Assembly: GCA_900314575.1 (NCBI GenBank)
Contig: OMVS01000004.1
Span: 1-60,755, forward strand
DNA from: an uncultured Olsenella sp.
Lineage (GTDB): Bacteria; Actinomycetota; Coriobacteriia; Coriobacteriales; Atopobiaceae
DNA: 60,755 nucleotides
Reading direction: 5' to 3'
Below the pieces are notes generated by a model. That model did not search any database. It saw only the letters and a program-made list of their open reading frames with translations, and was not told where the DNA came from. The translations under genes were made by a program, and so were the position numbers. This document shows, in pieces, positions 9,162-22,573 of this stretch (the stretch's first letter is position 1; every line of letters starts with the position of its first letter).

Positions 9162-10379
9162 ATGCAGCAGTTCATCAATCCGCGTTTCGTCTACCACGGT
9201 GAGGGCGCGCTCGATGCGCTCAAGACGCTCGAGGGGAAGAAGGCCGTCCTGTGCATGGGCGGCGGCTCGCTGAAGCGCAACGGCTACTACGACGTCATCC
9301 TCGGGGACCTCAAGGAGGCCGGGCTCGAGGTCAAGGTCATCGAGGGCATCGAGTCCGACCCTTCCGTTGAGACCGTGGAGAAGGGCGCCAAGGTCATGCA
9401 GGAGTTTGGCCCCGACTGGATCGTCGCCGTTGGTGGCGGCTCCCCGATCGACGCCGCGAAGGCCATGTGGATCAAGTACGAGTACCCCGACATCACCTTC
9501 GAGCAGATGACCACCCCGTTCGGCCTGCCCAAGCTCCGCAAGAAGGCCCACTTCTGCGCCATCACCACCACGAGCGGCACGGGCACCGAGGTCACTGCCT
9601 TCTCGATCATCACCGACTACCACAAGGGCATCAAGTACCCGATCGCGGACTTCGAGATCACGCCCGACGTCGCGATCGTCGACCCGGCGCTCGTCAAGAA
9701 GCTCCCGGTCAAGATGGTCGCCTTCACCGGCATGGACGCGCTGACCCACGCCATCGAGTCCTACGTCTCCACCGCGCACAGCCCCTACACCGACGCCATG
9801 GGCCTGCACGCTATGCGCATGATCCGCGACAACATCGTGCAGTCCTACTCCGGCGACCAGGCCGCCCGCGCCGCGATGCACGACGCGCAATGCCTCGCGG
9901 GCGTCGCCTTCTCCAGCGGCCTGCTCGGCATCGTCCACTCAATGGCGCACAAGACCGGCGCCGCGTTCGAGAACGGCCACATCATCCACGGCTGCGCCAA
10001 CGCCATGTACCTGCCCAAGGTCATCCGCTTCAACGCCGGCGTGGGCGCCACCGCCGAGCGCTTCGCCCAGATCGCCGACGTCTTGAACCTCGGAGGCCTG
10101 ACGCGCGCCGACAAGGTCGAGAACCTCATCGGGTGGGTCCGCTGGCTCAACGACCAGATGAACATCCCCCACGCCATCAAGAACTACGGCCAGGGCGGCG
10201 CCCTCGTGGCGGACGGCGACGGCATCGTGAGCGAGGAGGAGTTCGAGAAGAAGCTCTCCGACATCGCGGCCAACGCCCTGCTGGACGCCTGCACCGGAGC
10301 CAACCCGCGCCCGGTCAACCAGCAGCAGATGGAGAAGCTGCTCACCGCCTGCTACTTCGACGAGGAGATCCACTTCTAG
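9162..10379 (+). CDS. Iron-containing alcohol dehydrogenase
   Basis: The 405-residue protein is a group III (Fe-ADH) NAD(P)H-dependent enzyme. The nucleotide-binding GGGSPIDAAKA lies near residue 92. The metal-ligand region MDALTHAIESYVS (Asp and His, about 195) and the downstream MAHKTGAAF and HIIHGCANAM histidines (about 265-282) are all present. Such enzymes reduce aldehydes to alcohols in fermenters or oxidise diols. The 100-base gap from the aldehyde dehydrogenase contains an AT-rich stretch (9105-9125, TATATC and TATAGC hexamers) that could hold a second promoter. It starts at ATG 9162 with AGAGAGGA before it. The pair could balance NADH by interconverting aldehyde, acid and alcohol. 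Confidence 0.92.
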   Translation: MQQFINPRFVYHGEGALDALKTLEGKKAVLCMGGGSLKRNGYYDVILGDLKEAGLEVKVIEGIESDPSVETVEKGAKVMQEFGPDWIVAVGGGSPIDAAKAMWIKYEYPDITFEQMTTPFGLPKLRKKAHFCAITTTSGTGTEVTAFSIITDYHKGIKYPIADFEITPDVAIVDPALVKKLPVKMVAFTGMDALTHAIESYVSTAHSPYTDAMGLHAMRMIRDNIVQSYSGDQAARAAMHDAQCLAGVAFSSGLLGIVHSMAHKTGAAFENGHIIHGCANAMYLPKVIRFNAGVGATAERFAQIADVLNLGGLTRADKVENLIGWVRWLNDQMNIPHAIKNYGQGGALVADGDGIVSEEEFEKKLSDIAANALLDACTGANPRPVNQQQMEKLLTACYFDEEIHF

Positions 10380-10427
10380 GGAGCGAGGCAACCGCCCGCT
10401 CGGGCATCACGGACGAGCGCGTAGCGC

Positions 10428-10460
10428 AAGGGGGCGTCGGACCAGGTCCGGCGCCCCCTT
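10428..10460. terminator. Terminator between Fe-ADH and the ABC permease gene
   Basis: A 15-16 bp stem (10428-10443 with 10445-10460) has AAG/CTT ends and lies between convergent genes. Confidence 0.75.
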
Positions 10461-10538
10461 CGCTTCCGGCCGTCCGGCCCGACGAGCCAGGCGGTACCAT
10501 GTGCGTCCGAGCGCCGGGTTGCGCGACTCACCCCCTGC

Positions 10539-11759
10539 CTACTGGTAGCGGAGCGACTCGACGGGGTCGAGCCTCGAGGCGCGCCAGGCGGGGTAGAAGC
10601 CGAAGAGCACCCCGATGCCGACGCAGATGCCGGTGGCGAGTCCGACGGCCGTGGGGGTGATCACCGGGGTCACCTGCATGCCGTCCATCATCGAGGACGA
10701 CGACGCGACGGCGGCGAGGACGGAGGCGCCGCCGTAGCCGAGCAGGATGCCGATGACGCCGCCGATCAGGCACAGCATCACGGACTCGAGCAGGAACTGC
10801 AGGGTGATGTCGCTCCGGCGCGCCCCGAGCGCCTTCCTGAGGCCGATCTCGCGGATGCGCTCGGTGACGTTGGTGAGCATCATGTTCATGATGCCGATGC
10901 CGCCCACGACGAGCGAGACGCCCGCGACGGCGCCCATGAGCAGCTGGAACGCGGCCATGGTGGAGTCGAGCTGCTGCAGGATCGAGGCCATGGTCATGAC
11001 GCTGATGTAGTACTGCGAGCTCGAGGTGCCGTCCGTCACGGCGTCGTCGGGCACGTTGAAGTAGCGCCTGAGGTAGGCCTCGGTCGTGGCCGCGATCGAA
11101 TCCATGTCCGCGCCCTCGCGCGCGAAGCCCACGACGTGCGTGATCGCAGAGCTCCCGATGAGGCGCGCCTCCGCGGTCTTGAGGGGGACGTAGCTCGTGC
11201 CGCCTGAGAGGCTCGCCTCGGTGACGCCCACGACGGTGAAGTCATCGTTGCCGAGCCTCAGGGTCTGGCCGAGTGCGGCGTCGGGGCCCTGCGGCCACAG
11301 CTGGTCTGCGGACTGGCGGTCGAGCACGATCACGCGGGCGCCGACGCTCGCCTCGCCTTCGGAGACGAGCCTGCCCGCCGAGGCCTTGACACCAGTCGCC
11401 TGGAAGTACTCGGGCTCCACGCCCTGGATGCTCAGGCTCGCGGTCGCGACGCCGTTCGTGGCGTCGCCGCTCGTGTACGTGGTCCCCGTGATGAAGTCGT
11501 ACTGGTCGGAGAGGCCCTCCTCTAAGGCGTCGACGTCGTCCGACGTGAGGTCGCGCCCCACGTAGCAGGTGATCATCACCGTCCGCGACTGGTCGAGGCC
11601 CAGCTCGCCGACGAGGGAGGCCTTCACGCCGTCGATGAGCGCCGTCATGGAGATGACGGCGGCGATGCCGATCACGATGCCGAGGACCGTGAGCAGGCTC
11701 CGCCCCCGGTTGGCGTGGATGGCCGAGAAGGTCTCGTAGAACAGGTCGCTCATCCTCAT
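10539..11759 (-). CDS. MacB-like ABC transporter permease (FtsX family)
   Basis: The 406-residue protein has one N-terminal membrane helix (about 20-42; LLTVLGIVIGIAAVISM) and a large extracytoplasmic MacB-type domain (about 45-270). Three C-terminal helices (about 285-395) carry the FtsX signature (GIMNMMLTNVTERIREIGLRKALGA). Such permeases work with a dedicated ATPase and an adaptor protein in mechanotransmission, exporting peptides, lipoproteins or antibiotics. The start codon overlaps the stop of the ATPase gene (ATGA), so translation is probably coupled. It is the last gene of the three-gene minus-strand operon. Confidence 0.92.
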   Translation of the reverse strand: MRMSDLFYETFSAIHANRGRSLLTVLGIVIGIAAVISMTALIDGVKASLVGELGLDQSRTVMITCYVGRDLTSDDVDALEEGLSDQYDFITGTTYTSGDATNGVATASLSIQGVEPEYFQATGVKASAGRLVSEGEASVGARVIVLDRQSADQLWPQGPDAALGQTLRLGNDDFTVVGVTEASLSGGTSYVPLKTAEARLIGSSAITHVVGFAREGADMDSIAATTEAYLRRYFNVPDDAVTDGTSSSQYYISVMTMASILQQLDSTMAAFQLLMGAVAGVSLVVGGIGIMNMMLTNVTERIREIGLRKALGARRSDITLQFLLESVMLCLIGGVIGILLGYGGASVLAAVASSSSMMDGMQVTPVITPTAVGLATGICVGIGVLFGFYPAWRASRLDPVESLRYQ

Positions 11760-12502
11760 GACTCTCTCGCCTCCCCCTCGGTCGCCCCCTGCCTCATCGC
11801 GCGGACGAAGGCGCGCTCCTGCTCGTCGGTGAGGAGCCGGCCGTCCCGGATGTGGACCACGCGGTCGGCCCAGGCCGCGACCTCCGGGTCGTGGGTGATG
11901 AGGACCACGGTCTTGCCCCTCGACTGCATCCTGCGGAAGATGCCCATGACGAGCTCGCCCGTCTCGGAGTCGAGGTTGCCGGTGGGCTCGTCGGCGAGGA
12001 TGACCTCGGGGTCGCAGACCAGCGCCCGCGCGATCGCGACGCGCTGCATCTGGCCTCCCGAGAGCTCGTTGGAGCGGTGGTAGTAGAGCTCCTCGGGCAG
12101 GCCCGTCTCCGCGAGGGCGCGCCAGGCGCGCAGCTCGCGCTCGCGCGCGGGGCGGCGGGTGTAGACGAGCGGCAGCATCACGTTGCGGATGACCGTGGCG
12201 CGCGGGAGCAGGTTGAAGGACTGGAAGACGAAGCCCAGCGCCTCGGAGCGCACCTGCGCGAGCTCCGAGTCGCTCAGGGTCGAGACGTCGATCCCGGAGA
12301 GCTCGTAGGTGCCCGAGGTCGGCCTGTCGAGGCAGCCCAGGATGCTCATGAGGGTGGACTTGCCGGAGCCGGAGGGTCCCATGATGGCGAGGAACTCCCC
12401 GCGCGCGACCTCGAGGTCGACGCCGCGCAGGGCGCAGGTGAGGCCGGCGCCCGTGGCGTAGATGCGCCAGAGGCCACTGGCGCGTATGACCGGGGCCGCC
12501 AT
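11756..12502 (-). CDS. ABC transporter ATP-binding protein (LolD/MacB-type)
   Basis: The 248-residue ATPase has Walker A GPSGSGKST near residue 42, the Q-loop in FVFQSFNLLP, the ABC signature LSGGQMQRVAIARAL and Walker B ILADEPTGNLDS, all intact. The last motif is typical of the LolD/MacB/FtsE branch. It lies one base after the adaptor gene and overlaps the permease gene by four bases. Together these form a complete MacAB-like exporter without an outer-membrane channel, as expected for a Gram-positive envelope. Confidence 0.95.
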   Translation of the reverse strand: MAAPVIRASGLWRIYATGAGLTCALRGVDLEVARGEFLAIMGPSGSGKSTLMSILGCLDRPTSGTYELSGIDVSTLSDSELAQVRSEALGFVFQSFNLLPRATVIRNVMLPLVYTRRPARERELRAWRALAETGLPEELYYHRSNELSGGQMQRVAIARALVCDPEVILADEPTGNLDSETGELVMGIFRRMQSRGKTVVLITHDPEVAAWADRVVHIRDGRLLTDEQERAFVRAMRQGATEGEARES

Positions 12503-12503
12503 G

Positions 12504-13832
12504 CTAGGCCGCCGCGCCGGAGGGGGCGGGCGCGTCCCCGGGCTCCGCCTGCGCGTCCTCGAGTACCTCGTCTCCCTCGGAGACGCCGCCCTCGATGACC
12601 ACGTCGGAGCCGCCCGAGGCCCTGACGTCCACGCGGCGCCGCTCGGTTGCGGGGACGGTCCCGTCCCAGCCCGTGACGACGCACACGTAGCTGGCGCCGT
12701 CCGAGTCCGTGCCGATGGCGCTCGCGGGCACGGTGAGCGCGTCGGGGATGCTCGCGCACGTGATGTCGACGTTCGCCGTCATCCCCGGCTTGAGCGAGGC
12801 GTCGGGCTCGGGGACGAGCAGCCTCACGGCGTAGGTCACGACGGTGCCGCCGTAGCCCGCCGAGGAGGCGTCCGAGGAGGAGACGGACGCGATGTTGGTC
12901 ACCTCGGCGTCGAGGGAGAGGTCGGGGAGGGCGGAGAAGGTCGCGGTGGCAGGCTGGCCCACCTGGACCTTGGCGATGTCGAGCTCGTTCACCTGCACCG
13001 TGACGCTCATCTGGGAGAGGTCGCCGATCATGATGAGGGCCCCGGAGGAGCCCGTAGAGGAGGCCCCCGCACCGCCGGAGCCCGCCTGGGCCCCCTCGAC
13101 CGCGTTCATGACGACGACCGAGCCGGAGGCGGGGGCGAGGACGGTTCGCTTGTCGGCGTTGGCCACCGCGTCGTCGTAGGAGGACTGCGCCCCCTCGAGC
13201 GCGAGCTGGGCCGCGTCGACCGCGTCCGCGGCGGAGTTGACGGTCGAGACGTCGATCGAGCCCGTCTCGTCGGCGTAGTAGGCGTCGTAGGCGGCCTGGT
13301 AGGACTCGCGTGCGGACCGGAGCTGGTTCTTCGCGGAGCGCAGCTGGAGCTCGGCGTCGCGCACCGCCTTGTCGAGCGCGTCGTTGCCGATGAGCAGCAG
13401 GGGGTCGCCCTTCTCGACGCGGTCCCCCTGCCGGACGTAGACCTTCTGGATGATGCCGTCCACCTCGGGGGTCACCTGGACGGACTCGACGGGCTCGACG
13501 CTGCCGGAGGCCTTGACGCTCTCCGTGTAGTCCTGGCGCGTGACGGTGACGGTCGGGACGATTGCCTCGGAGGGGTCGGGCTGTCGCGAGCCGAGGGCTG
13601 CGAAGGCCGCGACCGCGGCGACGACGGCGAGGGCGACCACGAGCGCGACGACCCTCTTCGTGCGGCGGCGCCGGCGGTGCGCCATGAGGCTCTCCAGGGC
13701 GCGCTTGGCCTCGGCGTCCTCCTCGGAAGTGGTGCCGGCGGCGGGGGAGGGGACGCGGAGCGTGGCCTGGCTCTCGGCCTGGGCCTCCTCCGGCGCGGGA
13801 GGCCTGCTCGGGCTGTCGGGGGTGGACGTCAT
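12504..13832 (-). CDS. Membrane-fusion/adaptor protein of a MacAB-like exporter (HlyD/RND adaptor family)
   Basis: The 442-residue protein has a cytoplasmic Pro/Glu/Ala-rich head (about 1-50) and one membrane helix (about 60-82, VVALVVALAVVAAVAAF). Then come a biotinyl-lipoyl half-motif (VTPEVDGIIQKVYVRQGDRVEKGDPLLLIG), a coiled-coil hairpin (about 150-230) and beta-barrel domains. A Gly/Ser-rich insertion (AGSGGAGASSTGSSGA, about 265) breaks the second lipoyl half. I chose ATG at 13830-13832 because GAGGAGG precedes it; the frame is open upstream to 14000 but lacks a better start. It is the first gene of the export operon. Confidence 0.9.
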   Translation of the reverse strand: MTSTPDSPSRPPAPEEAQAESQATLRVPSPAAGTTSEEDAEAKRALESLMAHRRRRRTKRVVALVVALAVVAAVAAFAALGSRQPDPSEAIVPTVTVTRQDYTESVKASGSVEPVESVQVTPEVDGIIQKVYVRQGDRVEKGDPLLLIGNDALDKAVRDAELQLRSAKNQLRSARESYQAAYDAYYADETGSIDVSTVNSAADAVDAAQLALEGAQSSYDDAVANADKRTVLAPASGSVVVMNAVEGAQAGSGGAGASSTGSSGALIMIGDLSQMSVTVQVNELDIAKVQVGQPATATFSALPDLSLDAEVTNIASVSSSDASSAGYGGTVVTYAVRLLVPEPDASLKPGMTANVDITCASIPDALTVPASAIGTDSDGASYVCVVTGWDGTVPATERRRVDVRASGGSDVVIEGGVSEGDEVLEDAQAEPGDAPAPSGAAA

Positions 13833-13999
13833 GGTGTCCTCCTCGGTTAGGCGGCCGCTCGGGCCGGGGCTCTCGGGATCGGCTCTCAGGGTTCGGGCGA
13901 CGCTCGTCGCAGCTGGGGCCAGTATCCGCGATGCGCTCGGCGCGGACGCGGAGGATTCCGCACGCGGTCCCCCGGCGCTTGCCAACGCGAGAAAGACCA

Positions 14000-14028
14000 T
14001 TGCCTGCGAGGTGGCGGTACCCTATACT
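14000..14028 (+). promoter_or_regulatory. Promoter of the tRNA-Pro gene (TTGCCT-17-TATACT)
   Basis: A -35 box TTGCCT at 14000-14005 and a -10 box TATACT at 14023-14028 are separated by 17 bases. Transcription would begin near 14035, seven bases before the tRNA. This is one of the clearest sigma-70-type promoters in the window. Confidence 0.7.
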
Positions 14029-14041
14029 GGGCACTTAGCGT

Positions 14042-14118
14042 CGGGGCGTGGCGCAGCTTGGTAGCGCATCTGCTTTGGGAGCAGAGGGTCGCTGGTTCGA
14101 ATCCAGTCGCCCCGACCA
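14042..14118 (+). tRNA. tRNA-Pro (anticodon TGG)
   Basis: A full cloverleaf is visible. The acceptor arms CGGGGCG/CGCCCCG pair, and the anticodon loop TTTGGGA has TGG at 14076-14078. The T arm contains GGTTCGAATCC, and the CCA end is encoded (14116-14118). Confidence 0.96.
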
Positions 14119-14163
14119 TTCGCATCCGAGGGGCCCTCAGGGGCCCCTGCCAGGCGCCGGGAG

Positions 14164-14193
14164 TTGCGCTGCCGCGTGGGCTTGGTTTAGGAT
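14164..14193 (+). promoter_or_regulatory. Candidate promoter of the tRNA-Gly gene (TTGCGC-18-TAGGAT)
   Basis: TTGCGC at 14164-14169 and TAGGAT at 14188-14193 are 18 bases apart. They lie 29 bases before the mature tRNA-Gly, so it can be transcribed independently of tRNA-Pro. Confidence 0.45.
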
Positions 14194-14221
14194 GGGAGAG
14201 GTTCGGGTTCGCCCGAGCGCT

Positions 14222-14297
14222 GCGGCGGTAGTTCAATTGGTAGAGCAGCAGCCTTCCAAGCTGCCTGTTGCGGGTTCGAGTCCCGTCCGCCGCTCCA
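14222..14297 (+). tRNA. tRNA-Gly (anticodon TCC)
   Basis: The acceptor arms GCGGCGG/CCGCCGC pair. The anticodon loop CTTCCAA has TCC at 14255-14257, with GGTTCGAGTCC in the T arm, discriminator T and encoded CCA (14295-14297). Confidence 0.96.
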
Positions 14298-14306
14298 TCG
14301 CACACG

Positions 14307-14335
14307 AGGCCACGGCTACGCCGTGGCCTTTCTCG
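14307..14335 (+). terminator. Terminator after tRNA-Gly
   Basis: A 9-bp perfect stem (14307-14315 with 14321-14329) with a five-base loop is followed by TTCTCGTCTC. Confidence 0.75.
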
Positions 14336-14434
14336 TCTCGCGGCCCCCTCGGCCTCTCGCCCTTCTCGGTGACGGCGCCTGTCGCGACCCTCGACGCCGG
14401 GCTCCTGCGCCATCCGTCGCCAAGCGTTGCCATG

Positions 14435-14480
14435 AGGTTGCGAGACGGATGCGGGAAGTTTTCCGCTAGGTTGCGAGACG
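14435..14480 (+). repeat. Direct repeat in the gdhA upstream region
   Basis: AGGTTGCGAGACG occurs at 14435-14447 and again at 14468-14480, a 33-base period, each followed by GATGCG or ATGCG. It lies 120-170 bases before gdhA in a stretch without other features. This arrangement would suit tandem operator sites, but no regulator is identified. Confidence 0.5.
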
Positions 14481-14569
14481 ATGCGTCCGGTGTTACAAGA
14501 CGCGAACCTTCATAGGATTCGAAACGCCCCGGCCGTACCTTAGCCCAGAGGTACGTACCCGTCCCATGA

Positions 14570-15931
<1,362 letters not shown>

Positions 15932-15985
15932 GCCCCAGGCGACGGAAGAGGCCCGGCCATCACGGGACGGGCTTGCGCAAGGGTA

Positions 15986-16020
15986 GCGGGGCCCCGGACT
16001 TGCCGGGGCCCCGCGGTCTT
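15986..16020 (+). terminator. gdhA terminator
   Basis: A 12-bp GC-rich perfect stem (15986-15997 with 16003-16014) with a five-base loop is followed by GGTCTT. Confidence 0.75.
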
Positions 16021-16125
16021 CTCGGGGCCCCTCGTCCTTCTCGACGAACGCCAAGGCGTACAATGGGGCGCACGATCCGCGGGGGAGAGGTTTTGTGTCG
16101 ATTCTCTTACGCGGGCGGGAGGGGT

Positions 16126-16155
16126 GTGACGCCCCCTCGGGCAAGCGCCTACAAT
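16126..16155 (+). promoter_or_regulatory. Candidate promoter of carAB
   Basis: A -10 hexamer TACAAT lies at 16150-16155, with a weak -35 (GTGACG, 16126-16131) 18 bases upstream. It would give a leader of about 210 bases before carA, which contains the attenuator-like elements listed next. Confidence 0.45.
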
Positions 16156-16164
16156 TGTCACTGC

Positions 16165-16313
16165 CTTTAAGGGCGGTACCGAGATGCCGTCAAGGAGTCC
16201 AGTTGGTATTGAGCGCATACAGACGATAGGGGAGCGACTGCCTGCGGGCGGTTCTGCTCCCTTTGTTGTATTCATGGTCTCTGATATCCCAGGAGGTGGG
16301 AGCCGCCTCCTGG
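16165..16313 (+). promoter_or_regulatory. carAB leader with terminator-like hairpin (possible pyrimidine attenuator)
   Basis: In the long untranslated leader three elements are visible. First, CTTTAAGG (from 16165) and AGTCCAGTTGG (from 16196) partly resemble the conserved bases of PyrR-binding loops. Second, a hairpin pairs 16228-16235 with 16256-16263 and is followed by the T-rich tail TTGTTGTATT, like an intrinsic terminator placed before the coding region. Third, an 8-bp hairpin (16289-16296 with 16306-16313) lies 60 bases before the start. The layout suits transcription attenuation of pyrimidine/arginine precursor synthesis. The PyrR match is partial, so the ligand is uncertain. Confidence 0.4.
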
Positions 16314-16370
16314 CGGGCGTGCCGAGGGGCGCGGACCGGCTGGCGAGACGAACAGTGAAAGGGGATGCGC

Positions 16371-17620
16371 ATGAACCTCTTGGTGAGCGAGGACCGGCCG
16401 AGAGCGCTTCTGGCGCTCGAGAACGGCAGCACGTTCGCCGGCTACGCGTCTGGCGCGGAGGGCGAGGCCTTCGGCGAGGTCGTCTTCAACACCTCCATGG
16501 TCGGCTACGACGAGATCGTGAGCGACCCGAGCTACGCGGGACAGATCGTGACCCTCACGTACCCGCAGGTCGGGAACTACGGCGTGTGCGAGCGCTACCT
16601 CCAGGCCCCCGGCCTCGCGCTGCGTGGCCTCGTCGTGCACGACATGTGCTACACGCCGAGCAACTGGCAGAGCGAGGGGTCGCTCCCGGACCTGCTGAGG
16701 CGCTCCGGCGTCGTCTCCATCGAGGGGGTCGACACGCGCGCGCTGACGCTCCAGATCAGGGAGTCCGGCGCCATGCGCGCGGCGATCTCCACGGTCGACC
16801 TCGACCCCGAGAGCCTGGTCGCGCGCGTGCGCGCCTCCGAGCCCATCTCGAGCCACAACTTCGTCGAGGACGTCTCCCCTGCGGAGGAGACCGTCGTGCC
16901 CGCCAAGGGCGAGCGGCGCTTCGGCGTCGTGGCCTACCACTGCGGCATGAAGCGCGGCATCATCGAGGGCCTCTGCGAGCACGGCTGCGAGGTCACGCTC
17001 GTTCCGTGGGACACGCCCGCCAGCCGCGTGCTCGAGCTCGCCCCCGACGGCGTGTTCTTCTCCAACGGTCCCGGCGACCCCGAGCAGGTCGTGAGCACGA
17101 GCGAGGCGGCCCGCGCGCTCCTCGGCAAGCTGCCCTGCTTCGGCATCTGCCTGGGCAACCAGATGTTCACCCTGGCCGCGGGCGGCTCGATCGAGAAGCT
17201 GCCCTACGGCCACCACGGCGGCAACGAGCCGGTCATGAACCTGCTCACCGGCAAGGTGGAGATCACGGCCCAGAACCACAACTACGGCATGGTCTTCCCG
17301 AGCCTGGGCGACCTCGTGCCCGAGCTCTCGGGCGGCGAGTCTACCCACCACGACGACCTGCGCCACTGGAGCCGCCTGCACGTCGCCCCCGTCGTCAGGA
17401 ACGAGCGCTACGGCCGCATCCGCCTCACCCACGTCAACCTCAACGACGGGACGCCGGAGGGCATCCAGTTCCTGGACGTCCCGGCCTTCTCGGTCCAGTA
17501 CCACCCCGAGAGCAAGCCCGGTCCCAACGACTCCAGCTACCTCTTCGAGGCCTTCGCGCGCCTGATGGAGGGCCGCGACGACTACCTCGACATCGACGTC
17601 CGCGAGGGGAGGCGCTTCTA

Positions 17621-17621
<1 letters not shown>
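16371..17621 (+). CDS. carA: Carbamoyl-phosphate synthase small (glutaminase) subunit
   Basis: CarA hydrolyses glutamine and channels ammonia to CarB for carbamoyl phosphate, the precursor of arginine and pyrimidines. The 416-residue protein has the N-terminal CPSase_sm domain (about 8-140; [11 protein letters not shown]) and a class I glutamine amidotransferase domain. Its Cys nucleophile is in FGICLGNQM (about 262) and its His/Glu pair is in [11 protein letters not shown] (about 380). The oxyanion-region residue after CLG is Asn rather than the common His. I chose ATG 16371 over ATG 16365 because the AAAGGGG ribosome site abuts the latter. The stop overlaps the carB start (TAATG). Confidence 0.95.
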
Positions 17622-20839
<3,218 letters not shown>

Positions 20840-20904
20840 CGGCGGGGCGCAAGCGGGCGCGCGGCCGGCCGGACGAGGCGGGCCTTGGGCCTAAGGACAC
20901 GCAG

Positions 20905-20940
20905 GCGACGCCCGGGGGAGCTCCTCCGGGCGTCGCTTTG
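20905..20940 (+). terminator. carAB terminator
   Basis: An 11-bp perfect stem (20905-20915 with 20926-20936) is followed by TTTGCG. Confidence 0.8.
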
Positions 20941-21010
20941 CGTGGAAAACGAAATGCCAGGTGGCAACGGATGGGACATTTGCTATAGTCAGAGAGCTGT
21001 TTATTCCCAC

Positions 21011-21097
21011 GCGGGCGTGGCGGAACAGGTAGACGCGCTGGATTTAGGTTCCAGTGGGAGAGATCCCGTGAAGGTTCAAATCCTTTCGCCCGCACCA
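21011..21097 (+). tRNA. tRNA-Leu (anticodon TAG)
   Basis: The acceptor arms GCGGGCG/CGCCCGC pair, and the anticodon loop TTTAGGT has TAG at 21045-21047. A long variable arm is typical of class II tRNA-Leu, with GGTTCAAATCC in the T arm and encoded CCA (21095-21097). A -10-like TATAGT lies at 20984-20989, about 20 bases upstream. Confidence 0.96.
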
Positions 21098-21159
21098 TCT
21101 GGTAGAAACGGCAGTCGGGCCTCAAGGTAAGCCCGAGGCCATGAGACACTGGAGGAACG

Positions 21160-22518
21160 TTGAACATCACCGTCACCACTGAGAAGCCCGAGGACGGCAA
21201 GCTCGTCGCCAAGGTCGTCGTCGACAAGAAGGACGTCGATGCCGCGGTCGCCAAGACCTACAAGGACATCGCCCGTCAGTACAACTTCCAGGGCTTCCGT
21301 CGCGGCCACGCGCCCCGTCCCGTGATCAACAGCATCATCGGCAGGGAGGCCGTCCTCGCGCAGGCCACCAACGACCTCGTGAGCGAGGTCTCCCCGTTGA
21401 TGCTCGAGGAGCTCGACTGCGTGCCCGTCGCCCGCGTCGACTACGGCGACGAGCCCGCCAACGTCGTCGAGCACGCCGACTACGAGCTCAACGCGACCAT
21501 CCCCGTCCGCCCGGACGTCGAGCTCGACTCCTACGACGCCCCCGCGATCGAGATGCCCCCCGAGGAGGCCACCGAGGCCGAGGTCAAGGCCCAGCTCGAC
21601 ATGATCGTCTCCTACCGCACCACCCTCGAGGACGTCGAGGAGGACCGCCCCGCCGAGTCCGGCGACACCGCGGTCTGCGACGTCGAGAGCGTCGAGGGCG
21701 CCGAGCGCTTCGCCGGCGAGGGCCGCATGTTCGACCTCTCCAGCAAGATGCTGCCCGCCGAGCTCCTCTCCGGCATCGTCGGGATGGGCAAGGGCGAGGA
21801 GAAGGAGGTCTCCTGGACCACCGAGGAGGGCACCGGCGAGGACAAGAAGGAGGTCAAGCACACCGCCAAGGTGAAGCTGACCGGCCTCAAGCACTCCGTC
21901 ACCCCCGAGCTCGACGACGAGATGGTCAAGAAGAACTTCGGCTTCGACACCGTCGACGAGCTCAAGGACGCCGTGAAGCAGGAGATCGAGGAGGACAAGA
22001 AGAACCGTCTCCCCGAGCTCAAGGAGGACCGCGTCGTCGAGGCCATGGGCAAGCACCTCACCCTCGAGGAGGTCCCGCAGAACTACGCCGACAACGTCTT
22101 CAACGAGCTCGCCAGCGAGTTCCTCCAGCAGCTCCAGCGCCAGGGCCTGACGCTTGACGCCTACCTGCACGTCCGTAACATCTCGACCGACGAGTTCATG
22201 GCCGACCTGCGCCAGCAGGCTGACGAGCGCGCCCGCCAGGCGCTCGCCCTCGACGCGCTTGCCGCCAAGCTCGGCTTCGACGCCACCGATGAGGACGTCC
22301 GCGGCGAGTTCGAGAAGGCCGGCGTCGACGACGTCGACGCCTCTGTCGCCGAGTTCAAGAAGGAGGGCCGCCTCCCGGCCATCCGCGAGTCCATCCGCCG
22401 CACCAAGGCCGTCGACTGGCTGGTGGAGAACTGCACGGTGACCGTCGTGGACGAGGCCGCCAAGGACGCCGAGGCCGAGGGCGACGCCGAGGCCGCGACC
22501 GATGGCGATGCCGAGTAG
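21160..22518 (+). CDS. tig: Trigger factor (ribosome-associated chaperone, prolyl isomerase)
   Basis: Trigger factor binds the ribosome exit tunnel and shields nascent chains. The 452-residue protein has the N-terminal ribosome-binding domain with the signature [11 protein letters not shown] (about 46-56; the family loop is GFRxGKxP). It also has the FKBP-type PPIase region (about 160-245) and the long helical C-terminal arm. It ends in an acidic Asp/Glu/Ala tail of about 20 residues. The start is TTG at 21160 with GGAGG four bases before it. It precedes clpP and clpX, the conserved tig-clpP-clpX order of many bacteria. Confidence 0.95.
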   Translation: MNITVTTEKPEDGKLVAKVVVDKKDVDAAVAKTYKDIARQYNFQGFRRGHAPRPVINSIIGREAVLAQATNDLVSEVSPLMLEELDCVPVARVDYGDEPANVVEHADYELNATIPVRPDVELDSYDAPAIEMPPEEATEAEVKAQLDMIVSYRTTLEDVEEDRPAESGDTAVCDVESVEGAERFAGEGRMFDLSSKMLPAELLSGIVGMGKGEEKEVSWTTEEGTGEDKKEVKHTAKVKLTGLKHSVTPELDDEMVKKNFGFDTVDELKDAVKQEIEEDKKNRLPELKEDRVVEAMGKHLTLEEVPQNYADNVFNELASEFLQQLQRQGLTLDAYLHVRNISTDEFMADLRQQADERARQALALDALAAKLGFDATDEDVRGEFEKAGVDDVDASVAEFKKEGRLPAIRESIRRTKAVDWLVENCTVTVVDEAAKDAEAEGDAEAATDGDAE

Positions 22519-22530
22519 CGCCTGAGCCGA

Positions 22531-22560
22531 TTGGTATACGACCGGGGATTTGGGTATATA
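22531..22560 (+). promoter_or_regulatory. Candidate promoter of clpP-clpX (TTGGTA-18-TATATA)
   Basis: TTGGTA at 22531-22536 and TATATA at 22555-22560 are spaced 18 bases apart, between the tig stop and clpP. Transcription would start near 22567, just before the hairpin at 22574-22614. Confidence 0.5.
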
Positions 22561-22573
22561 GCCCCCGGAATGA

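Noticed and set aside
16184-17620. An in-frame upstream extension of carB through the whole of carA
   Set aside because: The residues are an Arg/Pro-rich shadow of carA. CarB begins at its conserved N-terminus at 17621.
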